Part shown: piece after piece, positions 18,185 to 25,940 of the stretch | Position numbering within the stretch: position 1 is the stretch's first letter | How the letters are laid out: the number at the start of each line of letters is the position of its first letter | The notes under the pieces: generated by a model | Told to the model about the DNA's origin: nothing | Databases searched by the model: none | Seen by the model: the letters and a program-made list of their open reading frames with translations, nothing else | Made by a program: the position numbers and the translations under genes | Assembly: GCA_021800275.1 (NCBI GenBank) | Contig: JAJYZB010000002.1 | Span: 196,997-260,996 of the forward strand | Reading direction: 5' to 3' | DNA: 64,000 bases | From: a bacterium | GTDB taxonomy: Bacteria; Vulcanimicrobiota; JABDET01

Positions 18185-19336
18185 ATGCAGAACCAGTTTA
18201 CAACTGTAACAACAAGTGGTTATGGGAGTGACATCCTTTCTGCAGTTAAAGGGGTTCTTTTCGGCATTCTCTTTTTAATTGCAGCTTCTATTCTTTTATA
18301 CTGGAATGAAGGAAGGGCGGATCTGTCTGTTTTGGCAAAAACCGCTGTTGCAGTCAGCCCAACAACTTCTCACGTCCCTGGATCTCTTAAAGGAAAGCTG
18401 GTTTCTATCACAGGAACTCTGAGTTCAAATCAAAAAGTGGGGGATGTGCTTTTTTTAAATCCTGGATCTTATCTGGCTGTCCAGAGGAAAGTAGAGATGT
18501 ATGCCTGGGTAGAGAATCAAAGCAGCACAACCCAGAAACATTTAGGGGGGTCTTCCACAACTACAACCACTTATACTTATCAAGAAGAATGGACGTTTAA
18601 TCCTCCAAATTCTTCAAATTTTAAATACCCTCAAGGACATACCAATCCATCTCCTTCAGTCACTGCTGGAACCTTTACTGCAGGGACAGCGCAAATCGGA
18701 TCTTTTCAAGTCAATTTAAACTCCATTACCCTTCCTCCTTTTTCACCTCTTAATCTGACCTCTGGAATGGTTAAACTCAATTCTGGAGATTCTTTAATCT
18801 CAAATGGAGTCTATGTTCCTGAAAACCCTGGAGATTCTCTGAATAAACCTCAGATTGGGGATCTCCAGGTTCAATATTCTGTGATTCCCGAAAATTTATC
18901 AGCCACTATTTTGGGAGAAATCCAGGGGAACCAGATCGTTCCGTATTTCAGCCCTTCCCACCAGGAATTGTATCGAATCTTTAATGGAACAAAGCAGCAG
19001 GCAGTTGAAACTCTGCATCATGAATACGTGATGCTAACCTGGCTCTTAAGAGGAGTTGGTTTTGCAGGGATCTGGCTGGGATTATTTTTATGTTTTTCGC
19101 CCATCCGCGCGCTTCTGGATGTCATTCCATTTTTAGGAAACCTGACAGGAAATCTCATTGGACTTGCCACTTTTTTTCTGGCTGCTGTTTTGACTCTTAT
19201 CATTATTGCGGCTTCGATTCTTCTGCATCATCTGCTGGATGTCTTTCTGATCCTTTTAGGAGTGATTGTTCTCGTTTTTCTTTCTCATGTTCTGCATCAC
19301 ACGACCATTCGATCCCGCGCCAGAGCTAAAAGCTGA
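18185..19336 (+). CDS. TMEM43-family (DUF1625) membrane protein
   Basis: The 383-aa product has the layout of TMEM43/LUMA relatives. There is one N-terminal membrane helix (about 21-41) followed by EGRADLSVLAKTAVAV, a motif typical of the family. A large soluble domain follows, then a cluster of three or four hydrophobic helices (about 278-370). Eukaryotic TMEM43 sits in the inner nuclear membrane; the bacterial role is not known. The first helix with the next domain outside would place the body in the periplasm. It directly follows the second surface cassette. No good ribosome site is visible before the ATG, which hints at coupling with the upstream gene. Confidence 0.8.
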   Translation: MQNQFTTVTTSGYGSDILSAVKGVLFGILFLIAASILLYWNEGRADLSVLAKTAVAVSPTTSHVPGSLKGKLVSITGTLSSNQKVGDVLFLNPGSYLAVQRKVEMYAWVENQSSTTQKHLGGSSTTTTTYTYQEEWTFNPPNSSNFKYPQGHTNPSPSVTAGTFTAGTAQIGSFQVNLNSITLPPFSPLNLTSGMVKLNSGDSLISNGVYVPENPGDSLNKPQIGDLQVQYSVIPENLSATILGEIQGNQIVPYFSPSHQELYRIFNGTKQQAVETLHHEYVMLTWLLRGVGFAGIWLGLFLCFSPIRALLDVIPFLGNLTGNLIGLATFFLAAVLTLIIIAASILLHHLLDVFLILLGVIVLVFLSHVLHHTTIRSRARAKS

Positions 19337-19350
19337 CCCCTGTGATTAAG

Positions 19351-20073
19351 CTATTCCAGAACAGGGTTTAAAACCCAGGTTACTTTTTCGATTCCAGAAA
19401 CCCCGCCACCTTCCTGGAGTACTTTTGAAAAAGGAATACAGGTTATTTTTCCTGCCAGTGGTCCAAAATGGGGAGGAAACTTCTTCGATGGGATGTGGCC
19501 GCCAGGGAAAAGTTTTGGTGATCCAAAACAAAGATCAGCTCCAGTTTTGATCTTTTTATATTGAGGCGGTGAATTGGTAAAATGGATGACAACAGGGATC
19601 TTGACACTAAGGTCTGTAAGGCGGTATCTGCAGGCAGGAGTAGTATCAGTAAACATACCAATCAATCCATTGGATACCTTTCCTTTTCCCCTGACTGTTT
19701 CCAGTGGAGGCCAAACATAAGAATAAGTATAACTGCAGACTGCATGGCTGTCTTGATAGTCAGGTTCTAGAGACACACTTCCACCTTTCAACACCTTCAT
19801 GAAAACTTGACAGTTTAAAGTTAGGGCTGTTGTGCTGAAAGTTGTTTCCTTTAGATTTACGGTCACAGTTCCGCGCCAGCCTTTAGGGGAATCGAAAATT
19901 CTGCAGCTGCTACTGGATGCAGTTTGAACCTTTATCAGATTATCTTGCTGCTGGTTGAGCTGAAATTGAGGGGCAGAACTCACGGTTTTTTCCGCAGTCC
20001 TTCCTCTAAAATGGCAGAAAGTCATCCCTAGAGCAGCTGCGGCAAAAAAAAGAAGAGAGGCAGTGGTTTTCAT
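19351..20073 (-). CDS. Exported protein of unknown family
   Basis: ATG 20073 sits behind GGAGGAG, with an N-terminal hydrophobic segment (TTASLLFFAAAALGMTF) acting as signal peptide or anchor. The rest is beta-rich with several cysteines (SSSSCRIF, TLNCQVF, AVCSYTYSY, PACRYRL, ADLCFG, ITCIPF), consistent with disulfides outside the cytoplasm. I recognise no family. It ends 14 bases from the convergent TMEM43-like gene and is the last of a run of three small envelope genes on this strand. Confidence 0.65.
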   Translation of the reverse strand: MKTTASLLFFAAAALGMTFCHFRGRTAEKTVSSAPQFQLNQQQDNLIKVQTASSSSCRIFDSPKGWRGTVTVNLKETTFSTTALTLNCQVFMKVLKGGSVSLEPDYQDSHAVCSYTYSYVWPPLETVRGKGKVSNGLIGMFTDTTPACRYRLTDLSVKIPVVIHFTNSPPQYKKIKTGADLCFGSPKLFPGGHIPSKKFPPHFGPLAGKITCIPFSKVLQEGGGVSGIEKVTWVLNPVLE

Positions 20074-20097
20074 TTGCAACTCCTCCTAAGAGAGTTT

Positions 20098-20589
20098 TTA
20101 ATTTCCCGCCTGCTGAGCTGCCAGATCTCCAATAAAGGGAAGTTTAAACATTTGGTTCGAAAAAGCCTTAATGACACAAAAAAGCCATGCAGCAAAAAAA
20201 ACAATATCTACTATCGGAGAAATAGGCAGAAGAAGAAGTCCGAGAAATCCAAGCAGGTGAAACAATATGGCTAACACAAACGCCGTCACAATAGATGCGA
20301 TAGATAAAAAGATTGACTGCCAGGCATGAAACCGAATAAATGAATTTCGATTATAGGGTTCCATCATTAAAAAGATAATGGCAGGGATAAAAGTAAAATA
20401 AGAAAGACCAGCAGCTGCGTTCTGGCTGAGTCCTCCTGATGAAACAGGCATACTCTGCTGGTTAGCACCAGACTGCCAGATTGACTGCTCAGTTGGCTGT
20501 CCACTTGATTGTCCAATTGGTTTTCCACAGTTTGGACAGAACTGAGATCCATCTGGAATTACTATTCCGCAACTGCAATTTGTACTCAT
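20098..20589 (-). CDS. Zinc-ribbon plus DUF4870/Tic20-like membrane protein
   Basis: An N-terminal zinc ribbon (CSCGIVIPDGSQFCPNCGKP) is followed by a Gln/Ser linker and a small membrane domain with three hydrophobic helices. The motif MMEPYNRNSFIRFHAWQSI is characteristic of DUF4870-type proteins. Function of the family is unknown. The 163-aa length is normal for ribbon-plus-DUF4870 proteins. It lies 24 bases upstream of the exported-protein gene on the same strand, so the two are likely co-transcribed. Confidence 0.8.
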   Translation of the reverse strand: MSTNCSCGIVIPDGSQFCPNCGKPIGQSSGQPTEQSIWQSGANQQSMPVSSGGLSQNAAAGLSYFTFIPAIIFLMMEPYNRNSFIRFHAWQSIFLSIASIVTAFVLAILFHLLGFLGLLLLPISPIVDIVFFAAWLFCVIKAFSNQMFKLPFIGDLAAQQAGN

Positions 20590-20652
20590 AAAATTTCCCC
20601 CCTTTTTTTGTTTAAGGATGCTGTCTAAATGAATGAGCGCCCATGACTTAAG

Positions 20653-21159
20653 TTAATGCCCATTCGTACTGGTTCCTGTCATAATCATGATTTGTGTTTT
20701 TTTAGTTTTAGGATCTGACATGAGTTGAATATGGACTCCTTTACTTCCTTTTTCCCCTTTTAAATCAAAAGTTACCATTTGCATTCCAGGAGTGCTGATT
20801 TGAGTCATTTTTGCCGCTGTAGGGAGTTTTGATTTGTAAAATGCAGCGACTTTTTTCACTGAATCTGGAGTGGTAAAGTCTGCCATAGTAAAACTTGATG
20901 CGCCTTTAGCTGTATTGGAAGTGGCATTTTCTCCTCCTTTTTCCACTGCGCCAGGATAAATAGGAATCCCTAAATCTTTCTCACCGATCTTGGTTCCAAG
21001 AGTCATGGTTCCCTGTTTTCCCGTAATTGTTACTTGTTGTTTCCCTTTATTGACATGAATAGTTCCTTCTGGGGTATTAATGACTGCAGTGTTTCTGGAA
21101 CATCCTGCAGCCAGTAAAGAGGCTGCTAGCATGAAGCTGCAGATCCCTTTTTTTATCAT
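20653..21159 (-). CDS. Lipoprotein of unknown function
   Basis: A lipobox (LLAAGCS, Cys at about 20) follows a short signal sequence, so the product is a lipid-anchored envelope protein of 168 aa. The mature part has a short beta region (GTIHVNKGKQQVTITGK) and a compact C-terminal domain (FTTPDSVKKVAAFYKSKLP, VTFDLKGEKGSKGVHIQL) seen in small uncharacterised lipoproteins. A GGAGG site precedes the ATG. The next gene downstream on this strand is the zinc-ribbon membrane protein, 63 bases away. Confidence 0.75.
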   Translation of the reverse strand: MIKKGICSFMLAASLLAAGCSRNTAVINTPEGTIHVNKGKQQVTITGKQGTMTLGTKIGEKDLGIPIYPGAVEKGGENATSNTAKGASSFTMADFTTPDSVKKVAAFYKSKLPTAAKMTQISTPGMQMVTFDLKGEKGSKGVHIQLMSDPKTKKTQIMIMTGTSTNGH

Positions 21160-21335
21160 TTTTTCCTCCTTCAGAGCGCTTAACGGCTCTCTTTATTAGT
21201 CACTCACTGTCATCCTCGCGCAGCGGGCACTGCTGCCAGCGCCTGAGCTTATCATTTAATATGAAAAGTGTAGTTCTAGCCCATTCGTGGTTTCCCTTCT
21301 TGAAAATAGCAAAAAAAAGAAAACTCTAAGGAGCT

Positions 21336-22322
21336 CTACTTTTTGCCAATTAGGATAATTTTATCTCCAGTGGAAACCACAAACGTTTTAGCGGGATTGA
21401 CGATCATTTCGGCGCCTCTTTTAATTCCAATGACCAGTTCATCGTGTTTATCCTTAAAATACTGCATCACAACCCAAAATTCTCTGCTCTCAATATTAGA
21501 GGGGAGGTCTTTTTCTAGAAGTCCCTCTTGGAATTTTTCGTCAAAAAGCTGGCTGAAGAATTTAGATGCCCCTTTAAACTGGATAGATTTTAAAAGAACC
21601 CTGCTTGAAAATGAACTTGAAGAAAAAACCTCATTAATGCCGATTTCTTTCAAAGCTTTTTCAATCTCTTTTTTGTAAATAAGGGCTGTAATATAAGTGT
21701 TTTTATAATTGATTCGAATATTAACTCCAGCGATTAAAGAATTTGAATCATCTTCATCTGAAATAATGCAGAGTTTAGCTTTTTCGATATGCGCTTTTGC
21801 GAGAGTCGTTTCATCTGTTACGCTTCCTTTTATAAAGACCAGGTTGCTGCAGTCAAAAGGAGCTTTATCCAGATCCGCAACAAGAGTTACATTTTCTTTC
21901 GCATCTAGAATCTCTTTTATACAGGATTGAATAAACCTGCTGTATCCAATAATGACAATGTGATCATTGAGCAAATGACTTTCGATCATTCCAAACATCC
22001 TCCTTATTCTAAAATCAGAAATTGCTGCTGACATCAAAGCCAGGAATAAACCTAAAATGCCAACGCCGATCAGCATCAATCCAATGGCAATTAGTCTTCC
22101 CGCATGATTGGTTGGAACCACATCCCCATAACCAACTGTGGAAGCAGTTGTGACAGCCCAGTAAAAAGCTCTAAAAAAAGAAACTTTCTCATAGTGACTG
22201 AACAGCCAGGTAAAGGTGAGCAGCACCATGATGAGAAGAAAAAAAATCCGCAGAAAATCACCCACATGTTTTGAGGTCATGATTTTAAGCCTGCGAAAAA
22301 GATTGGAAAAGAGAACCAGCAT
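21336..22322 (-). CDS. Potassium channel with TrkA-N/TrkA-C regulatory domains
   Basis: Two membrane helices flank the selectivity filter TVGYGD, giving the minimal two-helix K+ pore. A TrkA-N (RCK) domain (HIVIIGYSRF, VTLVADLDKAPF, FIKGSVTDETTL, CIISDEDDSN) and a TrkA-C-like end (VNPAKTFVVSTGDKIILIGK) follow, as in MthK-type channels gated by ligands. The frame is open to 22637, but that extension overlaps the methyltransferase gene in another frame and is not protein-like, so the start is ATG 22322, 9 bases after the upstream stop. The two are an operon. Confidence 0.93.
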   Translation of the reverse strand: MLVLFSNLFRRLKIMTSKHVGDFLRIFFLLIMVLLTFTWLFSHYEKVSFFRAFYWAVTTASTVGYGDVVPTNHAGRLIAIGLMLIGVGILGLFLALMSAAISDFRIRRMFGMIESHLLNDHIVIIGYSRFIQSCIKEILDAKENVTLVADLDKAPFDCSNLVFIKGSVTDETTLAKAHIEKAKLCIISDEDDSNSLIAGVNIRINYKNTYITALIYKKEIEKALKEIGINEVFSSSSFSSRVLLKSIQFKGASKFFSQLFDEKFQEGLLEKDLPSNIESREFWVVMQYFKDKHDELVIGIKRGAEMIVNPAKTFVVSTGDKIILIGKK

Positions 22323-22330
22323 TTCCTGAT

Positions 22331-22930
22331 TTAGATTAGGAAAGGAATGATGCGCTTCCTGCCTCTGCAGAAAGAGGCATACTCCTCTCCAAAGGTTTCT
22401 AAAAGCGCTTTTTCTTCCACACGAATTCGATAAAAATAAACAAGAGCAACAATAAGAACATTGAACAAAACGGCTGCCAAGGACTGAAAAGCAAAACCGA
22501 TCCCTAGATTTAAAAGCGTCCCTCCTGTATAAGCGGGGTGTCTTACAAACCGATAAGGACCACGTGTAATTAACTGGTGTCCAGTTCGAATTTGAACTGT
22601 ATAAGAAAACTGCACACCCAGGGTTAGGATTGCCCACTGTCGGATCAGAAGTCCTGTGATCATCAAAGCAATTCCCAGGTTAAACGACCAAGCATTGAGA
22701 AGGGCTGTCTGCTCAGCCCGAAAAAAATAACAACCAAAAATAGAGATAATGATCCCAAGATGAATGACCCATCTGGACCATCGGTCTTTTTTCTGGCTTT
22801 CCCCTCTTTTTTTTGCCTGCTGATTGATCCAGAACATTTCAATTATTTCCAGCAGAAAGAAAGCCCATAAAACCCCATAAAAGAGGTTCTGGTCAAACGT
22901 AGAAACAAAAAATACAGGCTGATTCCTCAT
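22331..22930 (-). CDS. Isoprenylcysteine carboxyl methyltransferase-like membrane protein
   Basis: Five hydrophobic helices and the C-terminal ICMT signature are visible: GPYRFVRHPAYTGGTL, then RIRVEEKALLETFGEEY. In this family that region binds S-adenosylmethionine. Bacterial members methylate lipids or other small substrates and are mostly unassigned. At 199 aa it has normal length. It is followed directly by the potassium channel gene on the same strand. Confidence 0.88.
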   Translation of the reverse strand: MRNQPVFFVSTFDQNLFYGVLWAFFLLEIIEMFWINQQAKKRGESQKKDRWSRWVIHLGIIISIFGCYFFRAEQTALLNAWSFNLGIALMITGLLIRQWAILTLGVQFSYTVQIRTGHQLITRGPYRFVRHPAYTGGTLLNLGIGFAFQSLAAVLFNVLIVALVYFYRIRVEEKALLETFGEEYASFCRGRKRIIPFLI

Positions 22931-22985
22931 CCGTGTTTTATTCTTCCATAAATGGAAAAATTCCCCTCAAAGCGAATTTTAAGCT

Positions 22986-23177
22986 GTGCGCTGTGTGATT
23001 CAACGAGTTAATTCTGCGTCTGTGCGGGTTCAAAATGAAAAAGAAGAAAAGATCGGACCAGGACTTCAACAGAGAGGCGTTCCAGTAAAAACAGGAATTT
23101 TTCAAGCTTACATGAAAGTAATTTTGGAAAATGACGGTCCAGTAACTCTTATCTTAGACAGCAAAAGGGGCCCGTAG
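22986..23177 (+). pseudogene. dtd: Remnant of D-aminoacyl-tRNA deacylase gene, middle deleted
   Basis: The 63-aa frame starts like Dtd (GTG start, then [19 protein letters not shown]) and then jumps to the C-terminal part ([30 protein letters not shown]). Intact Dtd has about 145 residues, so roughly 80 central residues are missing in frame, including the catalytic SQFTL region. The stop codon now falls inside the tRNA-Arg gene. Both ends are well preserved, so the deletion seems recent. The product cannot be a working deacylase. Confidence 0.85.
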
Positions 23178-23243
23178 CTCAATGGATAGAGCAGCTGCCT
23201 TCTAAGCAGCGGGCTGGAGGTTCGATTCCTCTCGGGCCCGCCA
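23168..23243 (+). tRNA. tRNA-Arg(TCT), CCA encoded
   Basis: Acceptor GGGCCCG pairs with CGGGCCC; anticodon arm GCTGC/GCAGC encloses CTTCTAA, giving anticodon TCT. T arm GGTTCGATTCC and encoded CCA are present. Its first ten bases overlap the dtd remnant. Confidence 0.95.
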
Positions 23244-23301
23244 GAACTGGTGGACATCTAATTTTTGACAGTGGCGATTTTGGATGAAAAGAAAAAGAGT
23301 T

Positions 23302-23376
23302 TGGAGCGGAAGAAGGGACTTGAACCCTCGACCCTCTCCTTGGCAAGGAGATGCTCTACCGCTGAGCTACTTCCGC
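23302..23376 (-). tRNA. tRNA-Gly(GCC), CCA encoded
   Basis: On the minus strand GCGGAAG pairs with CTTCCGC; the anticodon arm TCTCC/GGAGA encloses TTGCCAA, giving GCC. T arm GGTTCAAGTCC and CCA are present. It converges with tRNA-Arg. Confidence 0.95.
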
Positions 23377-23519
23377 GCAGTAAGTCATCCGGTACTTTTA
23401 GGATTCAAGAGTCTCAGAGATTTCTCCTGTTCCTTATTAGAGAGTGCCCATGGAAGATGCTGCTTTAATTTTATGTTATAAAGACTGCAAGGTCTCTGGT
23501 TATGCCAGGCATGGAAAGA

Positions 23520-24287
23520 TTAAAAGTGCAAACGAAAAGTGGCCAGGACTGAGCCGACAAAAATTCCTCCTAAAATAAGGAGTTTAATCATATCCTGGGC
23601 TTTAATGCTTCCCGTTTGTTTTGGGTTTTTAGACAGATAGGCGCTTGCGGCGAACAACTCTTCACCGATCAAGCAGTAGTCGCAAGCTGTAAAGAAAAAA
23701 GGCAGCTGCGGTGTTTCGGCTGTCCCAGCAATTTGGATAGCTTTTGTCGCAAATCCCGCTTCTGCCAGAATCAAACTTTCAGCAAAATATCTTCCCATGT
23801 AAATATTGGCAGCAGGTTTGGATCTTTCAATGACTCCAAGTACGTGTCCAACAAAAGCAAATTGAGCATCAGAAACATAATAAATATTTTCGGGCAGGTA
23901 AGTATCAGGTCTTCCTGCTCGAAAGTGTGATTCACGAACGACTTCCTGTGCCATAACCATGGTGACTGAATAATTGTTAGGCATGATTAACTGAGTATCA
24001 TATTCGGCTGTTTTTCGAGATACATGACTTAAGATAGAGAGAGCTGCCAGGGTCTGCACATTATCCACATCAGCCAGCCCTGAAATAAACAAAACGGGTT
24101 TTCCTAGCTCTGTCGCTCTGCCAATGGCTTCATCAATGGCTTTCAATCCCGAGATTGTGCGGATATAATGTAATTTTCCTGGTTTAGCGGTGAACATAAA
24201 AGCGACCACAATCGCTGAAAGCAAAAGAGTAGAAAAAAAAATAGGGACATGAGCGACATCAAAAACATGCACGAAGTTTAATTTCAA
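23520..24287 (-). CDS. DUF6754-type membrane protein
   Basis: The 255-aa protein has an N-terminal membrane helix (about 15-35) and a C-terminal one (about 233-252) around a soluble domain with ISGLKAIDEAIGRATELGKP, LFISGLADVDNVQTLAALS and YYVSDAQFAFVGHV. These match what I know of DUF6754 proteins, which have no established function. A Gly-rich loop and the cysteine pair CDYC near residue 200 are visible. It stands alone, with tRNA-Gly downstream and an exported protein gene upstream on the same strand. Confidence 0.7.
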   Translation of the reverse strand: MKLNFVHVFDVAHVPIFFSTLLLSAIVVAFMFTAKPGKLHYIRTISGLKAIDEAIGRATELGKPVLFISGLADVDNVQTLAALSILSHVSRKTAEYDTQLIMPNNYSVTMVMAQEVVRESHFRAGRPDTYLPENIYYVSDAQFAFVGHVLGVIERSKPAANIYMGRYFAESLILAEAGFATKAIQIAGTAETPQLPFFFTACDYCLIGEELFAASAYLSKNPKQTGSIKAQDMIKLLILGGIFVGSVLATFRLHF

Positions 24288-24368
24288 TTCTAGACTGCAT
24301 GTCTCCTGGCTCTGCCAATTTGCATTTAAAAACTTAATTCAGAACTTACGACCCCAAATTTAACCGTC

Positions 24369-25040
24369 TTACCATTTTGCAACGTTTGCCCCAACCTTTG
24401 CAGACGTTAAACCTATTCCTGAGATCACTTGAAGCACATGCACGAACTTATTTACTTTTTTATGCTTAGCAGCGTGAGGAGCTGCGGTTAGTCCATGTCC
24501 TCCCGGATCAGGGGCGCTGCATACGCCTGTCTGAACTAACTGTCCATTAATGGTGAACTGCTGATTCTGACAAGCAAGATTATCCTGATAGGGTTTCGCA
24601 ATATCTTGAAGATGCTGATATACCACGGCTGGGCTTAACTGCTCCTGTGGAGAGGGTTGATTCATCTCTTCACAGAAATAATGATATCGCAAATATTCCC
24701 CTCCTGACGAATTATATCGCATCTCCATGCTTTCAGTGCATCCCCAGTTTCCAGGCGTCTGCCCCATGGGTGTGGTTTCACTAGGGGACTGGCTGCTGAG
24801 GGGCTGACTGGCTGCTGCTGCCTGAAGCGACAAACCTTTTAACGTGGATAGGGTTTCTTGTGTACTAATTTGATTCATCTTTTCTGCAGAAGACACAACC
24901 TGTTCTGTTTGGGGAGTCTCAACTTTTTCTTGCGGGCTTTTCCCTGCTGCCAGCGCAGGGCTTGCCCCAAAAAACATACCTCCTGCTGCCAAAAGTGACG
25001 CTAATACCGCAGTTCTTGCATGACTTCCAATTCTCATCAT
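24369..25040 (-). CDS. Exported protein of unknown family
   Basis: A clear signal peptide (TAVLASLLAAGGMFFGASPALAA) is followed by a Gln/Ser/Pro-rich region of low complexity. The central part contains three or four cysteines (NWGCTESMEM, YHYFCEEMN, NLACQNQ, TGVCSAPDPGG), then a Lys/His-rich stretch and a hydrophobic tail. GGAGGAG lies properly before the ATG. I recognise no domain. It is likely periplasmic or surface-exposed, with disulfides. Confidence 0.65.
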   Translation of the reverse strand: MMRIGSHARTAVLASLLAAGGMFFGASPALAAGKSPQEKVETPQTEQVVSSAEKMNQISTQETLSTLKGLSLQAAAASQPLSSQSPSETTPMGQTPGNWGCTESMEMRYNSSGGEYLRYHYFCEEMNQPSPQEQLSPAVVYQHLQDIAKPYQDNLACQNQQFTINGQLVQTGVCSAPDPGGHGLTAAPHAAKHKKVNKFVHVLQVISGIGLTSAKVGANVAKW

Positions 25041-25230
25041 CTGAATCTCCTCCTAAATAGTTCTAACGCAATTTTTAATTTCGAGGTAAGAATAACATAA
25101 CGTTTAAAAACGATCAACGTAAAAAAGAGGATGAAAATAAACAAATTGTAAACTTTCAGAGATATCCGGGTTATTTATAAAAACTTTTTAGAAGGAAAAC
25201 CGCTTGAACTGCGAAAATACTTCCAAGCGT

Positions 25231-25305
25231 TCTGGCGTAGCTCAATGGTGGAGCATCCGGCTGTTAACCGGAGGGTTGCTAGTTCGAGTCTAGCCGCCAG
25301 AGCCA
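25231..25305 (+). tRNA. tRNA-Asn(GTT), CCA encoded
   Basis: Acceptor TCTGGCG pairs with CGCCAGA; anticodon arm TCCGG/CCGGA encloses CTGTTAA, giving GTT. T arm AGTTCGAGTCT and encoded CCA are visible. Confidence 0.95.
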
Positions 25306-25398
25306 CTTTAACGACAGCAACTTTTGCCAAGGAAGGATTTTTTTTGTGCAACTCGAACTCATAGACCGCATTAAAATTTTTAACATTAGGAGGTCTTC

Positions 25399-25866
25399 GT
25401 GAAACGTTTTATTCTCTTGAGTTTATCTCTGGCTGCTGGAGCTTTGATATTAGCCTCCTGCGCTAAAAAACCTGCAGCCACAACACCTACTCCAGGCATC
25501 ATCACTTTTCCATGGGATTCAGGGAGTATCACCGGCCCTGAAGCTCTCATTTCTAAGTACCCTCCCAAAATGAAAAACATTTATTTTAAGACTATGAAAA
25601 GCGAGTGTTCTGCCTGCCATCCGATTTCCCGCTATTTATATGCCCCTTACTTTAAAGGAAAAATATGGAATAAAATTGTCTATAAAATGGCAACCAGACC
25701 CGGTTCCCCTGTAACTCCCGCGCAAGTTCCAGAAATTCTGAAATTTATTAAATACGACCACGCTCAGAGAAAAAAAGAGATTCTGCAGCAGTTCGCGGCC
25801 TCCAAATGGCAGAAAGTACAACCTTATCAACTGCCTCCAGCCAGTCAGGTTCCTAAAGGATATTAA
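25399..25866 (+). CDS. Small monohaem cytochrome c-like lipoprotein
   Basis: The start is GTG behind AGGAGG. A lipobox (LASCA) gives a lipid anchor, and one haem-binding motif CSACH lies at about residues 73-77, in KSECSACHPISRYLYAP. The 155-aa length suits a small electron carrier. The second half (PGSPVTPAQVPEILKFIKYDH) contains a possible methionine or other distal ligand helix. It stands as a single gene ending at a terminator. Its redox partner is unknown; a second exported haem protein is at 59135-60127. Confidence 0.8.
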   Translation: MKRFILLSLSLAAGALILASCAKKPAATTPTPGIITFPWDSGSITGPEALISKYPPKMKNIYFKTMKSECSACHPISRYLYAPYFKGKIWNKIVYKMATRPGSPVTPAQVPEILKFIKYDHAQRKKEILQQFAASKWQKVQPYQLPPASQVPKGY

Positions 25867-25888
25867 GACACTGATTCAAGAGCATCCA

Positions 25889-25917
25889 GCCATCTGCTTT
25901 TTGCAGATGGCTTTTTT
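25889..25917 (+). terminator. Intrinsic terminator after cytochrome gene
   Basis: GCCATCTGC (25889-25897) and GCAGATGGC (25903-25911) form a 9-bp stem with a five-T loop, followed by six T residues. Confidence 0.9.
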
Positions 25918-25940
25918 ATCAAGGAGAACAAAACAAAAAA

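Noticed and set aside
22323-22637. N-terminal extension of the potassium channel
   Set aside because: It overlaps the methyltransferase gene in another frame and reads as Cys/Ser-rich noise; ATG 22322 fits the channel start.
23255-23275. Third partial copy of the Uma2 leader (AATTTTTGACAGT)
   Set aside because: Only about 13 bases match the leader repeats and the neighbouring GGTATGTTAAGCTG element is absent, so chance is likely.
23265-23481. Two overlapping plus-strand frames across tRNA-Gly
   Set aside because: They read the complement of a tRNA gene and have the familiar spurious sequence such frames give (RRDLNPRPSPWQGDALPLSY).
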